Shown here one piece after another: positions 25,285 through 32,293 of a DNA stretch of 39,776 nt; positions within the stretch are counted from its first letter, which is position 1; every line of letters starts with the position of its first letter. Source of the stretch: a virus; the IMG/VR virus record IMGVR_UViG_3300031707_000057, positions 1-39,776 of that record; one strand, given 5' to 3'. Made by a program: the position numbers and the translations under genes. The notes beneath the pieces were generated by a model. It had not been told where the DNA came from. It saw only the letters and a list, made by a program, of their open reading frames with translations, and searched no databases.

Positions 25285-25370
25285 CACCAACGTCCGATGC
25301 ATGGCGAAGTTTGGTACTCCAAATTTGGGGGTACTCCCCGCCATGCATTTGTTGGACGATGTTAGACCGC
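25285..25370 (-). repeat. attC-like palindrome after cassette 2
   Basis: On the minus strand: GTCTAAC (25367-25361), GTCCAAC (25357-25351), stem ATGCATGGCG (25348-25339), a loop containing the palindrome CCAAATTTGG, stem CGCCATGCAT, and core G|TTGGTG (25291-25285). GTCTAAC and GTCCAAC both fit the RYYYAAC consensus of integron attC. The TAA stop of the cassette 2 ORF lies inside GTCTAAC, as is common in cassettes. Rejoined to its own cassette start the right core would be GTTGGAC, a perfect complement. Confidence 0.65.
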
Positions 25371-25610
25371 TTCCTTAGTGTCCGGCGCGCTTGGCTTTTC
25401 TTCCCATCCGGGTATTTTCGCATCTTCAATATGAAGGCAGTCCTTCAAATTCGAGTAAGGGTCAGCGCTCGACATTTGAGCCAGCCTACCATTGCAGTAA
25501 TCATTCCCTGCCGTCGCACCATACAGAATCCCGACTGCCGGAACTCCATTCTTAGGGATAGAAACAACAACGTCACCATTTCGAGCTTCCCGACCATTCC
25601 TGTAATGCAT
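25362..25610 (-). CDS. Cassette 2 hypothetical protein
   Basis: 82 residues, ATG 25610 with a GAAGGAG site. MHYRNGREARNGDVVVSIPK followed by VGILYGATAGNDYCNGRLAQMSSADPYSNLKDCLHIED resembles a family of short beta proteins (YRNGREAKNGD type) common in phages and mobile elements and of unknown function. The C-terminus is disordered (KPSAPDTKEAV) and its stop lies in the attC-like site. Confidence 0.7.
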   Translation of the reverse strand: MHYRNGREARNGDVVVSIPKNGVPAVGILYGATAGNDYCNGRLAQMSSADPYSNLKDCLHIEDAKIPGWEEKPSAPDTKEAV

Positions 25611-25660
25611 ACCTTCTCCTTCTTTTGTTTTGGTTTTCAGCGTGCCCTAATATTTTCAGA

Positions 25661-25745
25661 GCGGTCTAATTTCGTCCAACGTTATAGCATGGTGAAGTTG
25701 CATTAGCAATTTTCACCATGCGGGAGTTGTACTGAGTAATGGCCG
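25661..25745 (-). repeat. attC-like palindrome after cassette 1
   Basis: Minus strand: GGCCATTA, GTACAAC (25732-25726), stem GCATGGTGAA (25721-25712), 15-base loop, stem TTCACCATGC (25696-25687), TATAAC, then core G|TTGGAC (25680-25674), which fits GTTRRRY. GTACAAC is one base off RYYYAAC. The stem has unpaired bases between blocks, the usual attC layout. No terminator-type T run follows. Confidence 0.65.
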
Positions 25746-25773
25746 CAAAAATCATATAAAGTCGCGCTCTTTA

Positions 25774-26094
25774 TTAATTTGTATGCGTTCCTTCGACCTG
25801 TCTTTTTTCTCTGTCTGCTGTGCGCTTATTAAGCCACAGCAAAGCCTCTTCCAGCTTAGTAATTGCAATAGCGTTCTCTCTGCAATTAAATTTTGAGTCC
25901 TGATAAAACTGTATGCGCTGCCGTGCCGCGTCAATTACAGTTTCAACGAAAGCACCGTTTGGCTCTTTTCTTTCCGCACCTCTACCCAACGGCCCATCCT
26001 GCCAATCAATCGACATTCCCGTACCCCTGACACTTCCTCCGGTTGGGTTTCCGTTTTCGTCTTTTCTGTTTTCTGCTTTGTACTCTGCAAGCAT
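25774..26094 (-). CDS. Cassette 1: Acb2/Tad1-like cyclic-nucleotide sponge candidate
   Basis: 106 residues, ATG 26094 with an AAGGAG site. NPTGGSVRGTGMSIDWQDGP (16-35), LGRGAERKEPNGAFVETVI and then CRENAIAITKLEEALLWLNKRT (71-92) match a widespread phage protein type. Its C-terminal helical hairpin, with Arg-Glu and Thr-Lys-Leu-Glu-Glu-Ala, resembles the Acb2/Tad1 hairpin. Acb2 and Tad1 bind the signal nucleotides of CBASS and Thoeris and so block host immunity. The assignment is by motif recognition only. Ends VEGTHTN. Confidence 0.6.
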   Translation of the reverse strand: MLAEYKAENRKDENGNPTGGSVRGTGMSIDWQDGPLGRGAERKEPNGAFVETVIDAARQRIQFYQDSKFNCRENAIAITKLEEALLWLNKRTADREKRQVEGTHTN

Positions 26095-26130
26095 GTCATC
26101 TCCTTTCTTTGTTTTAGCGCGACATTCCTA

Positions 26131-26178
26131 CGGCCATTATTTAGTACAACTCGTTATTATACGCAATTAAGCGTATAA
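26131..26178 (-). repeat. Entry boundary of the cassette array: core site and hairpin
   Basis: Minus strand: hairpin TTATACGC (26178-26171) with GCGTATAA (26164-26157), then TAACGA and core G|TTGTAC (26150-26144) starting cassette 1. It lies 10 bp after the stop of the 26189 gene. It occupies the place of an attI or a preceding attC, or of the original integration target. No T run, so a terminator is unlikely. Confidence 0.45.
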
Positions 26179-26188
26179 CAATTTATTT

Positions 26189-26746
26189 TTAATCTTCCAA
26201 ATATTCTATTGACCGTTTCATTTCTTCATCATAATTAAATACGGTTTTCATTGCATCGCCGATTCCGATTTTGTCCCCTTCGAAACCGTAAAATTTTTTA
26301 TTAAAAATTTTCGCATACCTGGGAACTTTTAAATTTCCGCGAACGAACGCTTCGCCGTCCGCCGTAATCCAATATTTTCCGCGACGTTCCGAAACGTCTT
26401 GTTTGATTTTTTCGTACCGTTTAAGTAAACCCCAATAACATAGTTTTGTTATGTCGCCCCGGACGGCGGACGAAACGCGACAGCGTTTTAGATAGCCTTC
26501 GATATGAAGCGGGACGTTCTTATTATGGGTCAAGTAATATTTATAAATCAAAACAAGACCCTTGACCATGCTTTTATTAATAGTCCGCAAATACAACTTG
26601 ACGCGCTGTTTGCAAAGCGGACAAAACGTCCCGCCCGGCCCTTGCATCTTTTCGACTAACCAGTCGTTTATCAAACCGAACCGTTCTTTTTCTTTTGGAG
26701 AATATCCGAACAAATCCAATACTTCGACTTCTTTTTTTTCATTCAC
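26189..26746 (-). CDS. Zinc-binding, winged-helix-like phage protein
   Basis: 185 residues from GTG 26746. FCPLCKQRVKLYLRTINKSMVKGLVLIYKYYL is a C-x2-C knuckle plus helix. The middle DITKLCYWGLLKRYEKIKQDVSERRGKYWITADGEAFVRG looks like a wing after a helix-turn-helix. Similar proteins are common early in phage genomes without known function. A role in replication or regulation is possible. Start overlaps the small gene upstream. Confidence 0.65.
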   Translation of the reverse strand: MNEKKEVEVLDLFGYSPKEKERFGLINDWLVEKMQGPGGTFCPLCKQRVKLYLRTINKSMVKGLVLIYKYYLTHNKNVPLHIEGYLKRCRVSSAVRGDITKLCYWGLLKRYEKIKQDVSERRGKYWITADGEAFVRGNLKVPRYAKIFNKKFYGFEGDKIGIGDAMKTVFNYDEEMKRSIEYLED

Positions 26747-26847
26747 AAAACCCCCTTAAATGCTTTTCGTAACCGTTCGACCTGGGCGGCTGTTAGTTTC
26801 GCCCCGCGAATCCAACGCTCAATTTCCCAAATTTGCCGTTCGTTCAT
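26743..26847 (-). CDS. 34-residue helical peptide
   Basis: MNERQIWEIERWIRGAKLTAAQVERLRKAFKGVL, start ATG 26847; its TGA overlaps the GTG of the next gene. Looks like a single amphipathic helix pair. The SD is weak, so translation may depend on the resolvase gene upstream. Supported mainly by overlap and codon use. Confidence 0.45.
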   Translation of the reverse strand: MNERQIWEIERWIRGAKLTAAQVERLRKAFKGVL

Positions 26848-26881
26848 TATCAAAATCCAGTTTAGTTTTTGCTCTTTTCTT

Positions 26882-27282
26882 TTAAACGGTTTCATGGTAA
26901 ACTTTTATAATTATTCCCGGTTCAATGTCTGGGAATTCCAAGACGGCGGCGTCCTGTCTTATTTGAAAATAATGTCTTTCGACCCACTTCGGCGAATCGT
27001 CTTTAATCCAACCTTGATATTTTAAATGGTCAAACATCGGTTTAAATCCAAGACGCAAATTATCTTCGTCGAATTCGGTTTCCCCTTGCCATAAACCCGG
27101 ACGCAATCGACCCGGACTTTGACGGTCGCCGGGTAGTCGCAAGGGCCGAAATAATAACTCAATAACTTATACCATTTGTTTCGGTAGTTACGATAATTAA
27201 ATCGGCCCCGCGAACCCCAGGAAATGACTTGATTCCCGGATTTAATTTCAAAGGGAATTATTTTTACTGTTTGGGCTTTCAA
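26882..27282 (-). pseudogene. rusA: RusA-like Holliday junction resolvase, frame broken at a G run
   Basis: Frame 1 from TTG 27282 (GGGG upstream) reads MKAQTVKIIPFEIKSGNQVI ... CDYPATVKVRVDCVRVYGKG. At GGGG (27085-27082) the reading must shift by -1 to continue ETEFDEDNLRLGFKPMFDHLKYQGWIKDDSPKW and end ...PGIIIKVYHETV at 26882. Combined it is about 133 residues, the RusA length, with the catalytic acids of DEDN and KDD in place. RusA cuts Holliday junctions in phage recombination and before packaging. It could be mutation, sequencing error or slippage on GGG. Confidence 0.75.
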
Positions 27283-27397
27283 TTTTTTCCCCGTTCCACT
27301 TTAAAGAAATCATTTCAATAAATTCCGGTAATTGCCATTTTTTTATTTTGGCCGCCTGAATTATTATGTCCAGAATTTTATCGTCAACGGCGTTCAT
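27248..27397 (-). CDS. Small hypothetical protein overlapping the resolvase start
   Basis: 49 residues, ATG 27397: MNAVDDKILDIIIQAAKIKK then WQLPEFIEMISLKWNGEKIE. It runs about 35 bases into the resolvase frame. Acidic/helical start. Its position immediately after the 27399 gene suggests coupling. No family recognised. Confidence 0.55.
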   Translation of the reverse strand: MNAVDDKILDIIIQAAKIKKWQLPEFIEMISLKWNGEKIESPNSKNNSL

Positions 27398-27398
27398 G

Positions 27399-28256
27399 TT
27401 AAGCCCCAGGCGCGGCGGGCTTCGTCGGTTCGGTCTTTGGTTCGGCTTTGCCTGGTTCCTTGTCCTGGGCGGCTTCGGCTTTGGCCGGTGACTGTTTCGC
27501 GTCGCCGGTCAAAACGATTTTAAGCGCGGTAACATCAACGCCCCAAAATTTATCTACTTTCTTCGCGCGGTCGCGGGCGCGGAAAAAATTGTTTCCGACG
27601 GCGTCTTTAAATTCCGTACCGTCAATATTTACAACGCGGAACCCGTCACCCCGGTCAATGTTTTTAATTTCGACCGATTCCCAAACCGGGACGCCCTGGG
27701 CGTCGTCTTTCAAAAATTTCTTGTATTTAAGACCGGGACGGTCGTTTAAAATCTGCGTCGCGGCAGTCTTGACCGGTTGCGTCGGCCCGGATATTCCGGC
27801 GCCCTGGGCGGCCCCGGTGGCTTCATGGGCGCCCTTTTTCGCGGCGGCGTCCATCTTCGGCGTGTTAAGCGGCAAGGTAAATTGCGCTTGACCCTTGACT
27901 TCTTCGCCGGTATCGGAACGAACGATTTTTAATAGAACGCCCTTGTCGCTATGATATGCGAAACATTTAATCGTTTCGTTCCTGGAACCGTTCATAATTT
28001 CGTTCATTATTTTATCCATTGCCAGTTCCGTCTTTGCCTTTTCACCCTTGTATTGTTCTTTTACAGAGTCGAACTTAACTTCGGAAAGATTAAATTCGCG
28101 TTTTAGTTTTCCGTATGCAAGCGCCATGTCTGCAATTTCCAGTGTCGTATATTTTACCGGCAATGGTAGGTGAACGGTTGTTTCGCGGTTTCCTTTTTTC
28201 TTTAATAGTTCCGTCCCGGCTTTGTCCGTCGCTTTTTCTTTTTGCTTTTGATTCAC
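27399..28256 (-). CDS. Hypothetical protein with helical N-terminus and Ala/Pro/Lys tail
   Basis: 285 residues from GTG 28256 with an AGGGGG site. Residues about 30-120 are helical (YTTLEIADMALAYGKLKREF ... KAKTELAMDKIMNEIMNGSRNETIKC). A linker rich in Ala/Gly is followed by a beta part (DRGDGFRVVNIDGTEFKDAVGNNFFRARDRAKKVDKFWGVDV), then a low-complexity tail of Ala, Pro, Lys and Glu. The tail recalls single-strand DNA binding proteins, but no OB fold is clear. It lies between the origin candidate and the resolvase, so a replication or recombination role is plausible. Confidence 0.6.
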   Translation of the reverse strand: MNQKQKEKATDKAGTELLKKKGNRETTVHLPLPVKYTTLEIADMALAYGKLKREFNLSEVKFDSVKEQYKGEKAKTELAMDKIMNEIMNGSRNETIKCFAYHSDKGVLLKIVRSDTGEEVKGQAQFTLPLNTPKMDAAAKKGAHEATGAAQGAGISGPTQPVKTAATQILNDRPGLKYKKFLKDDAQGVPVWESVEIKNIDRGDGFRVVNIDGTEFKDAVGNNFFRARDRAKKVDKFWGVDVTALKIVLTGDAKQSPAKAEAAQDKEPGKAEPKTEPTKPAAPGA

Positions 28257-28379
28257 AAAACCCCCTATTATTAAAAGACTGTTTTTATATTTATTACTTG
28301 AAGCGGTTTTTTTATTTCATTCCGGCCCCCCTTTGGCAAATTATCAATAGGTCAAATCTATTATTCCAACGAATTATAT

Positions 28380-28580
28380 AATTAGTTGTAGTAATAGAGA
28401 TGTTGATAACGTTGACAATTTTCAAAATGGTCGATTTTAAAGGCATTTTAAGTTGTTTTTGTGTTGATAGAACATTGAAAAGTTTTCCACATAGTGTTGA
28501 TAACACATTGAAAACTTTTATTTCAATGGTTCGAAAACAACTTATCAACATAGTTTTCAATGGTTCATAAACAACAGGAA
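28380..28580. other. Candidate replication origin with DnaA box and repeats
   Basis: AT-rich non-coding DNA. TTTTCCACA at 28483-28491 fits the DnaA box TTWTNCACA. TTATCAACA or its complement, one base off a DnaA box, occurs at 28401-28409, 28495-28503 and 28542-28550, with a further variant at 28462-28470. A 21-bp direct repeat TTTCAATGGTTCnnnAACAAC lies at 28521-28541 and 28555-28575. Several CATTGAAAA blocks occur in both directions. The cluster is the densest of its kind in the window. No replication initiator with clear motifs is encoded. Confidence 0.55.
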
Positions 28581-28891
28581 AAGACCGACCAGCGAAGGCG
28601 TTCGGGCCGATAAACCCGGACGCGGTTCGCCGACTGGTTGCCCTGGACGCGGGTCGCCGGTTCCGTCCCTTCGTTTTCTGTGAACCGTGACCAGGCGCCG
28701 GGCAATTATTTTTTAAATAAAAAGGGCCGTCCGCCAAACCGGTTAAACCCAGGGCGGACAAAGGAACGCCCCGAATTAGATTCGACGAACGGCTTTTATT
28801 TTTTGAAGTGAATATCAATTGAACCCCTTGTCTTGCAGTATCGCGTAACCGGCGCGATTTTTTACAAGTATAATATTTTGAACTTACCGCG
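28581..28891 (-). other. Non-coding stretch between exonuclease gene and origin candidate
   Basis: GC-rich, structured DNA without a credible gene on either strand. It contains the terminator at 28715-28759 and several Gly/Pro/Arg-type shadow frames. The part 28581-28700 could encode a structured RNA or hold packaging or origin signals; I see no specific motif. Confidence 0.45.
28715..28759 (-). terminator. Probable intrinsic terminator after the exonuclease gene
   Basis: Minus strand stem GTCCGCC / GGCGGAC (28759-28753 and 28735-28729) with a 17-base loop that can itself pair, then GGCCCTTTTTATTT. The T run starts five bases after the stem, so strength is uncertain. It would shield the origin region from recombination-gene transcription. 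Confidence 0.55.
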
Positions 28892-29542
28892 TCAAGTTTC
28901 GAAATAATTATCTTTTAAAATTTCCGACAATTCTTTTTGAAACGATTTTGATATTTCAATGAGCGGTTGTCGGATATTTTTAAAAAGATTAAACATTTTT
29001 AAGCCGACCAATTGTGTCACGCGTATATCTTTAAGCGCATCGTGTCCGCCAGGCGGAACACCGAAGACCTGACAAAGCGTTTCAAGTTTAAAATTAACCG
29101 GCGAAATTATTCCCAGGCGTTTAAGCAATACCGCGATAAATATTGTGTCAAACGGTTGCCATGAAAGCCATGAACCGGCGCCGTATCGGTCGCCTGACTT
29201 CTTAATAAATTGGTCAAGGAATTGTATGTCGAACGAAACGCAATGTCCGCCGACCAGAAATTTATCTTCGCGGTTAAATTTGTCGATATATTTTCCGAAA
29301 ATATCAAAAAGTTTTTTCTTAACTTCGGACGGCGGCGCCCAGGTCAATATTTCGTCTTTGGAAAATTTATTCATTTCAAGCGCGGACGGATTTATATTCG
29401 CCGGGTTCCAGGGCCGACATTTAAATTCGAATTCGTCTTTGATTTCTCCGTCAATTTCGATAATTCCCGCTATCTGAATTATATCGTTTTGAACCGGGTC
29501 AATGCCGGTCGTTTCAGAATCAAGCCAAAGTATTTTTTCCAA
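28892..29542 (-). CDS. DnaQ-like 3'-5' exonuclease
   Basis: 216 residues from TTG 29542 with an AAGGGGG site. ExoI DSETTG with Asp8/Glu10, ExoII GGHCVSFDIQFL with Asp105, ExoIII HDALKDIRVT with His167/Asp172: all four metal-binding acids and the general-base histidine are present. It degrades single-stranded 3' ends, as in DNA polymerase III epsilon. Next to a Rad52-like annealing protein it likely processes ends for recombination. Overlaps the annealing gene stop. Confidence 0.88.
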   Translation of the reverse strand: MEKILWLDSETTGIDPVQNDIIQIAGIIEIDGEIKDEFEFKCRPWNPANINPSALEMNKFSKDEILTWAPPSEVKKKLFDIFGKYIDKFNREDKFLVGGHCVSFDIQFLDQFIKKSGDRYGAGSWLSWQPFDTIFIAVLLKRLGIISPVNFKLETLCQVFGVPPGGHDALKDIRVTQLVGLKMFNLFKNIRQPLIEISKSFQKELSEILKDNYFET

Positions 29543-30844
29543 CTAAACCCCCTTGTTAGATTCAAATTTGTCTATATATGCCGAAAGCGTTCGTTCCAGT
29601 TCCGGCGCGTTCTTGAAATGTTCCAGGACGACGGAAATATCGGTATTTTTCAACGGAACCCAGGACGCGACGTTTTGTTTTATAAAAACATTTACGCAAT
29701 AAAAAATTGCTTTTCCGGCGGCCCGGACAAACAACGCGCCCTTGCTTTTTTCGTAAAGACCGCGAATGTCTGCAATGTCCGACGTCCGTTTCCTGGTCGC
29801 CGCTTCGGAAATCGGCGCGGCATTATACGGCGGCGTTTTGTCCGGTTCCTGTACAGCGTTCAATGCCTGGGCCGCCCCCGAAGGCGGCGGGCCGTGTTTA
29901 ATTACGTCCGGGTGTTCCGTTTCGGGCGGCGCCTGGTCGTCGGACGGCGGCGGCGGCGAATCAGTTCCGCCGGGCGTCCCGGTCGGCTTCTTTCCGTTCC
30001 CGTTCCCGTTCGGCGGCTTCGGTTCCCTGGGAATTGTCAACGCGGCGTCTTCAAAAACTTTTCCGCATCCGCCCTTTCGTTTGTAACAAACAAACCCCCC
30101 GCCATATTCCGGCTTCGACGCGATTATTGCGTCCGACCCGCAAGCGGGACATTTACGCAACGGCGGGCGTCCCTGGTCGGGTGTTTGCCCGGCGGGCGCG
30201 GCGGTCGTTCCCTGGGCGGCCTGGTTCGTGGTCCCGGCGGGCGTTCCTTGTTCATCATAAAACGGCGAAACGTCTTTCCGGCGGAAAGCATATTCGCCCT
30301 TTTTGGTTCGATAAACCTTGACCGAATATTCTTTTTCCCACTTTCTGCAAAATTGCGGTTGCCATAGTTCCTTAGCAACGCCTAAATCTTTACAAGCGCG
30401 GGCGATTGCGTCTGATTTAGCCGATTCGTAAACGGTAGCCCAGGACATATTTTTGTTTGACCGTATATAATCGGCTTCGCCCATTGCGCGGGAGACGAAC
30501 TTTCCGCGAATGACTAAAGACCCGTCAAAGCAAAGCGTATTCCCGACGATTGTAATTCCGTTTTGAATCAATGCCCATTGACCAGGGCCGAAGGCGGCGT
30601 TCAACTTTTCCCGGACGAAAACTTGCGGCAAATATAAAAGACCGTCCGGACGGATTTCGACTTCTTGATTATTGACCGGCACGTTTAAAGTGTCGCGTTC
30701 CTTTTGGCTGATTTCCAAAAGCGCGGCGCCCTTGTAAAATTCCGCGTGTGTTTGCGGCAAATCCGGCGGACGTTCCGCGTAAAGTTTCGCCGGGTCGGAA
30801 TCGACCGGCGGCGGGTTCGGAATCAGGTTTTTTTGATTTTCCAT
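29543..30844 (-). CDS. Rad52/Mgm101-like single-strand annealing protein with zinc ribbon
   Basis: 433 residues. The core (about 60-185) has YLPQVFVREKLNAAFGPGQWAL and SWATVYESAKSDAIARACKDLGVAKELWQPQF, the conserved block of the Mgm101/Rad52 family. A zinc ribbon follows (Cys232, 235, 253, 260: CPACG ... CYKRKGGC). A long Pro/Gly-rich linker and a helical C-terminal domain (about 350-433) complete it. It anneals complementary strands in phage recombination. The ribbon and C-terminal domain are additions to the minimal family. Confidence 0.82.
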   Translation of the reverse strand: MENQKNLIPNPPPVDSDPAKLYAERPPDLPQTHAEFYKGAALLEISQKERDTLNVPVNNQEVEIRPDGLLYLPQVFVREKLNAAFGPGQWALIQNGITIVGNTLCFDGSLVIRGKFVSRAMGEADYIRSNKNMSWATVYESAKSDAIARACKDLGVAKELWQPQFCRKWEKEYSVKVYRTKKGEYAFRRKDVSPFYDEQGTPAGTTNQAAQGTTAAPAGQTPDQGRPPLRKCPACGSDAIIASKPEYGGGFVCYKRKGGCGKVFEDAALTIPREPKPPNGNGNGKKPTGTPGGTDSPPPPSDDQAPPETEHPDVIKHGPPPSGAAQALNAVQEPDKTPPYNAAPISEAATRKRTSDIADIRGLYEKSKGALFVRAAGKAIFYCVNVFIKQNVASWVPLKNTDISVVLEHFKNAPELERTLSAYIDKFESNKGV

Positions 30845-31488
30845 TATTGCCCCGCTTTTTCAAGAATATATTTCGGAACGTATTGAACCGCGACTTTGTC
30901 TTTGTATTCCGTCCGAATCATTTCGTCGCGTTCAAGTCCCTTCGTGTCCGCAATTTCTTTGACCCTGGCAAGTTTCCAGGCGGACGCGGACGTCGGTAAA
31001 GCCAATAAAGCCAATTGAACATCGGGTTCGGCACTTTTAAGCATATCGCGCAAAGTCCGAAGTCCATCATCAGTCAACGTTTCGTCTTTTTCCTTGCCAT
31101 AATAAATGACGGCGCGGCGCCCTTCCGGGCCGGCTTCGAATTCGTGAATCTTTTCGCCCTTCATTATTTCGACCATTTTCGCGTCGAAAGCGTCCAACAT
31201 CTTTTTTAAAAGTGAACGCATATCTTCGACGCCCAGGCGGACGAAATAGAGCGCATCTTTGTCGGTCGTTTCTTGAAGTGTATCATATAATTTATCAAGC
31301 AAGTAATTCATGTTAAGCGCCTTGACTTGCTTCGCTTGCATTTCGATTAATTGCGTTTCCAATATTTCGACGACGTCGGATTTTCGGGCTTTGAAATCGG
31401 GTTCGATTGCGGCGGGAACATTAGCGGCGGTTTTTTTAACTTCGGGCGGCAATGGCGGCCCGGTCATTATATTACTTTTTACTGTCAC
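30844..31488 (-). CDS. Hypothetical protein of the recombination module
   Basis: 214 residues from GTG 31488 with AAAGGGG. Long helices (KSDVVEILETQLIEMQAKQVKALNMNYLLDKLYDTLQETTDKDALYF) and a beta part HEFEAGPEGRRAVIYYGKEKDETLTDDG. Stop and start overlap with the annealing gene (TAATG). No family recognised. Its place suggests a partner of the annealing protein. Confidence 0.65.
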   Translation of the reverse strand: MTVKSNIMTGPPLPPEVKKTAANVPAAIEPDFKARKSDVVEILETQLIEMQAKQVKALNMNYLLDKLYDTLQETTDKDALYFVRLGVEDMRSLLKKMLDAFDAKMVEIMKGEKIHEFEAGPEGRRAVIYYGKEKDETLTDDGLRTLRDMLKSAEPDVQLALLALPTSASAWKLARVKEIADTKGLERDEMIRTEYKDKVAVQYVPKYILEKAGQ

Positions 31489-31651
31489 GGTTCACCCCTT
31501 TTGGTTTTAAATTATCCAGGACAAGCGCCTTGAACGCTTTGGTTTTATTGCCCTTGAATTTATCGTCCGCGTAATTATTAAATAAATCATGGGCGGTTTT
31601 TGCGTCGTCGCCGGACAAATAAATTTGAGAAATTTTGAAAGTTTCGGCCAT
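31472..31651 (-). CDS. Small hypothetical protein
   Basis: 59 residues, ATG 31651 with AAAGGGGGTGATAAA: MAETFKISQIYLSGDDAKTA then HDLFNNYADDKFKGNKTKAF and a basic end. It overlaps the next gene by 17 bp in another frame. Too short for usual cut-offs but well supported by the ribosome site and codon use. Function unknown. Confidence 0.65.
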   Translation of the reverse strand: MAETFKISQIYLSGDDAKTAHDLFNNYADDKFKGNKTKAFKALVLDNLKPKGVNRDSKK

Positions 31652-31655
31652 TTTA

Positions 31656-31796
31656 TCACCCCCTTTCGTCTGTTAATGGTTCAACGGCTTTGGTCTTTGC
31701 AATGGTTACAATTTTAGATAGTTTCTCCGCCTGGTCGGTCGTCAATTGCGTCGCGGAAAGCCAGGCGGCGACATCAACCAATTTCATTTCATTCAT
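31656..31796 (-). CDS. Small helical hypothetical protein
   Basis: 46 residues from ATG 31796, with AAGGA four bases upstream. The frame is open further and ATG 31814 or 31907 are possible, but those have no SD and the added part is Asn/Ile-rich. KLVDVAAWLSATQLTTDQAEKLSKIVTIAKTKAVEPL is helical. No family recognised. Confidence 0.5.
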   Translation of the reverse strand: MNEMKLVDVAAWLSATQLTTDQAEKLSKIVTIAKTKAVEPLTDERG

Positions 31797-31916
31797 GCGT
31801 TCCTTGTCACTCATAACCGTAAAATAATTAATAACTTTATTAATGGCAATATTAATAAATCTGTTAATTGCCTTAAAGAAATAATATTGACCGGCGGCGG
31901 TTTTCATGTTATATTG

Positions 31917-32126
31917 TTACTGCTTTTCTTTGCTGTCAGGTTCATAAATCCTCAAGCGTTCCGGTTTTGGTTTTCTGGGACGCTTTTTTATTTCCCCGAC
32001 CATTGTCACCCGCCGGCCGCCGCCGACCGGAATTCCGGTTTCGGATTTAAAAACCGTACAAACCGCCCCGTCGTTAAAAACAATAAAACTTTTTCCTTCG
32101 TTTGTGGCTCCACTTACTGAACCCAT
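31917..32126 (-). CDS. Small basic hypothetical protein
   Basis: 69 residues, ATG 32126 with AAAAAGGGGG: MGSVSGATNEGKSFIVFNDG then AVCTVFKSETGIPVGGGRRVTMVGEIKKRPRKPKPERLRIY. Beta-rich first half and basic tail. Overlaps the previous stop (TAATG). Function unknown. Confidence 0.6.
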   Translation of the reverse strand: MGSVSGATNEGKSFIVFNDGAVCTVFKSETGIPVGGGRRVTMVGEIKKRPRKPKPERLRIYEPDSKEKQ

Positions 32127-32293
32127 TATTCCCCCTTTTTAAATTGTGCATAATATCGGATTAAATTATCCAAGACGGACGGTTCAAGATATATTTTATC
32201 GGTCGGGTTCGCGTGGTCGTTCGCCCGAAGTTCCAGTCCGTAACCGTCAAAGACACAATAAACGCCGTCACCCAGGTATTCAATTTTTTCCAT
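32126..32293 (-). CDS. Small conserved-type phage protein
   Basis: 55 residues from ATG 32293 (AAGGGGCG upstream). MEKIEYLGDGVYCVFDGYGL then ELRANDHANPTDKIYLEPSVLDNLIRYY is a pattern I recognise from many phages (YLGDGVY-DG ... IYLEPxVLxxL). It is an all-beta plus helix mini-protein of unknown role. Confidence 0.72.
   Translation of the reverse strand: MEKIEYLGDGVYCVFDGYGLELRANDHANPTDKIYLEPSVLDNLIRYYAQFKKGE

Larger units (their letters stand above)
24956..26158 (-). mobile_element. Integron-like cassette array (three ORFs, two attC-like sites, no integrase)
   Basis: Three ORFs in one direction are separated by long imperfect palindromes. The 5' end of cassette 1 (GTTGTACTAAATAATGGCC at about 26150) is the inverse of its own 3' end (GGCCATTACTCAGTACAAC, 25745-25726). 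The same holds for cassette 2 (GTTGGACGAAATTAGACCGC against GCGGTCTAACATCGTCCAAC). Cassette 3 starts GTTGGTG and lacks a matching 3' site. A 7-bp repeat CGTTATT (26152-26158 and 24956-24962) flanks the whole block. Integron cassettes follow this rule; integrase is absent. Confidence 0.65.

Noticed and set aside
26157-26178. dif-like XerCD site at the cassette border
   Set aside because: Arms TTATACGC/GCGTATAA are in the wrong orientation relative to the 6-bp centre; no match to XerC/XerD arm consensus.
28410-28440. Plus-strand promoter TTGACA with a -10 at 17 bp
   Set aside because: The -10 (TTTTAA) is only 3 of 6 and no plus-strand gene follows; a primer RNA for the origin cannot be excluded.
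28315-28446. 44-codon ORF starting MPLKSTILKIVNVINISITT
   Set aside because: No SD and overlaps the origin repeats; Asn/Ile-rich by base composition.
28312-28818. 168-codon minus-strand ORF
   Set aside because: Spans the origin repeats and the terminator, lacks an SD and reads as low-quality Arg/Ser/Pro sequence unlike the other proteins.
29210-30367. 385-codon plus-strand ORF opposite the annealing and exonuclease genes
   Set aside because: Antisense shadow of two well-supported genes; Arg/Phe/Gly-rich without domains. The same applies to the long plus-strand frame at 5573-6505.
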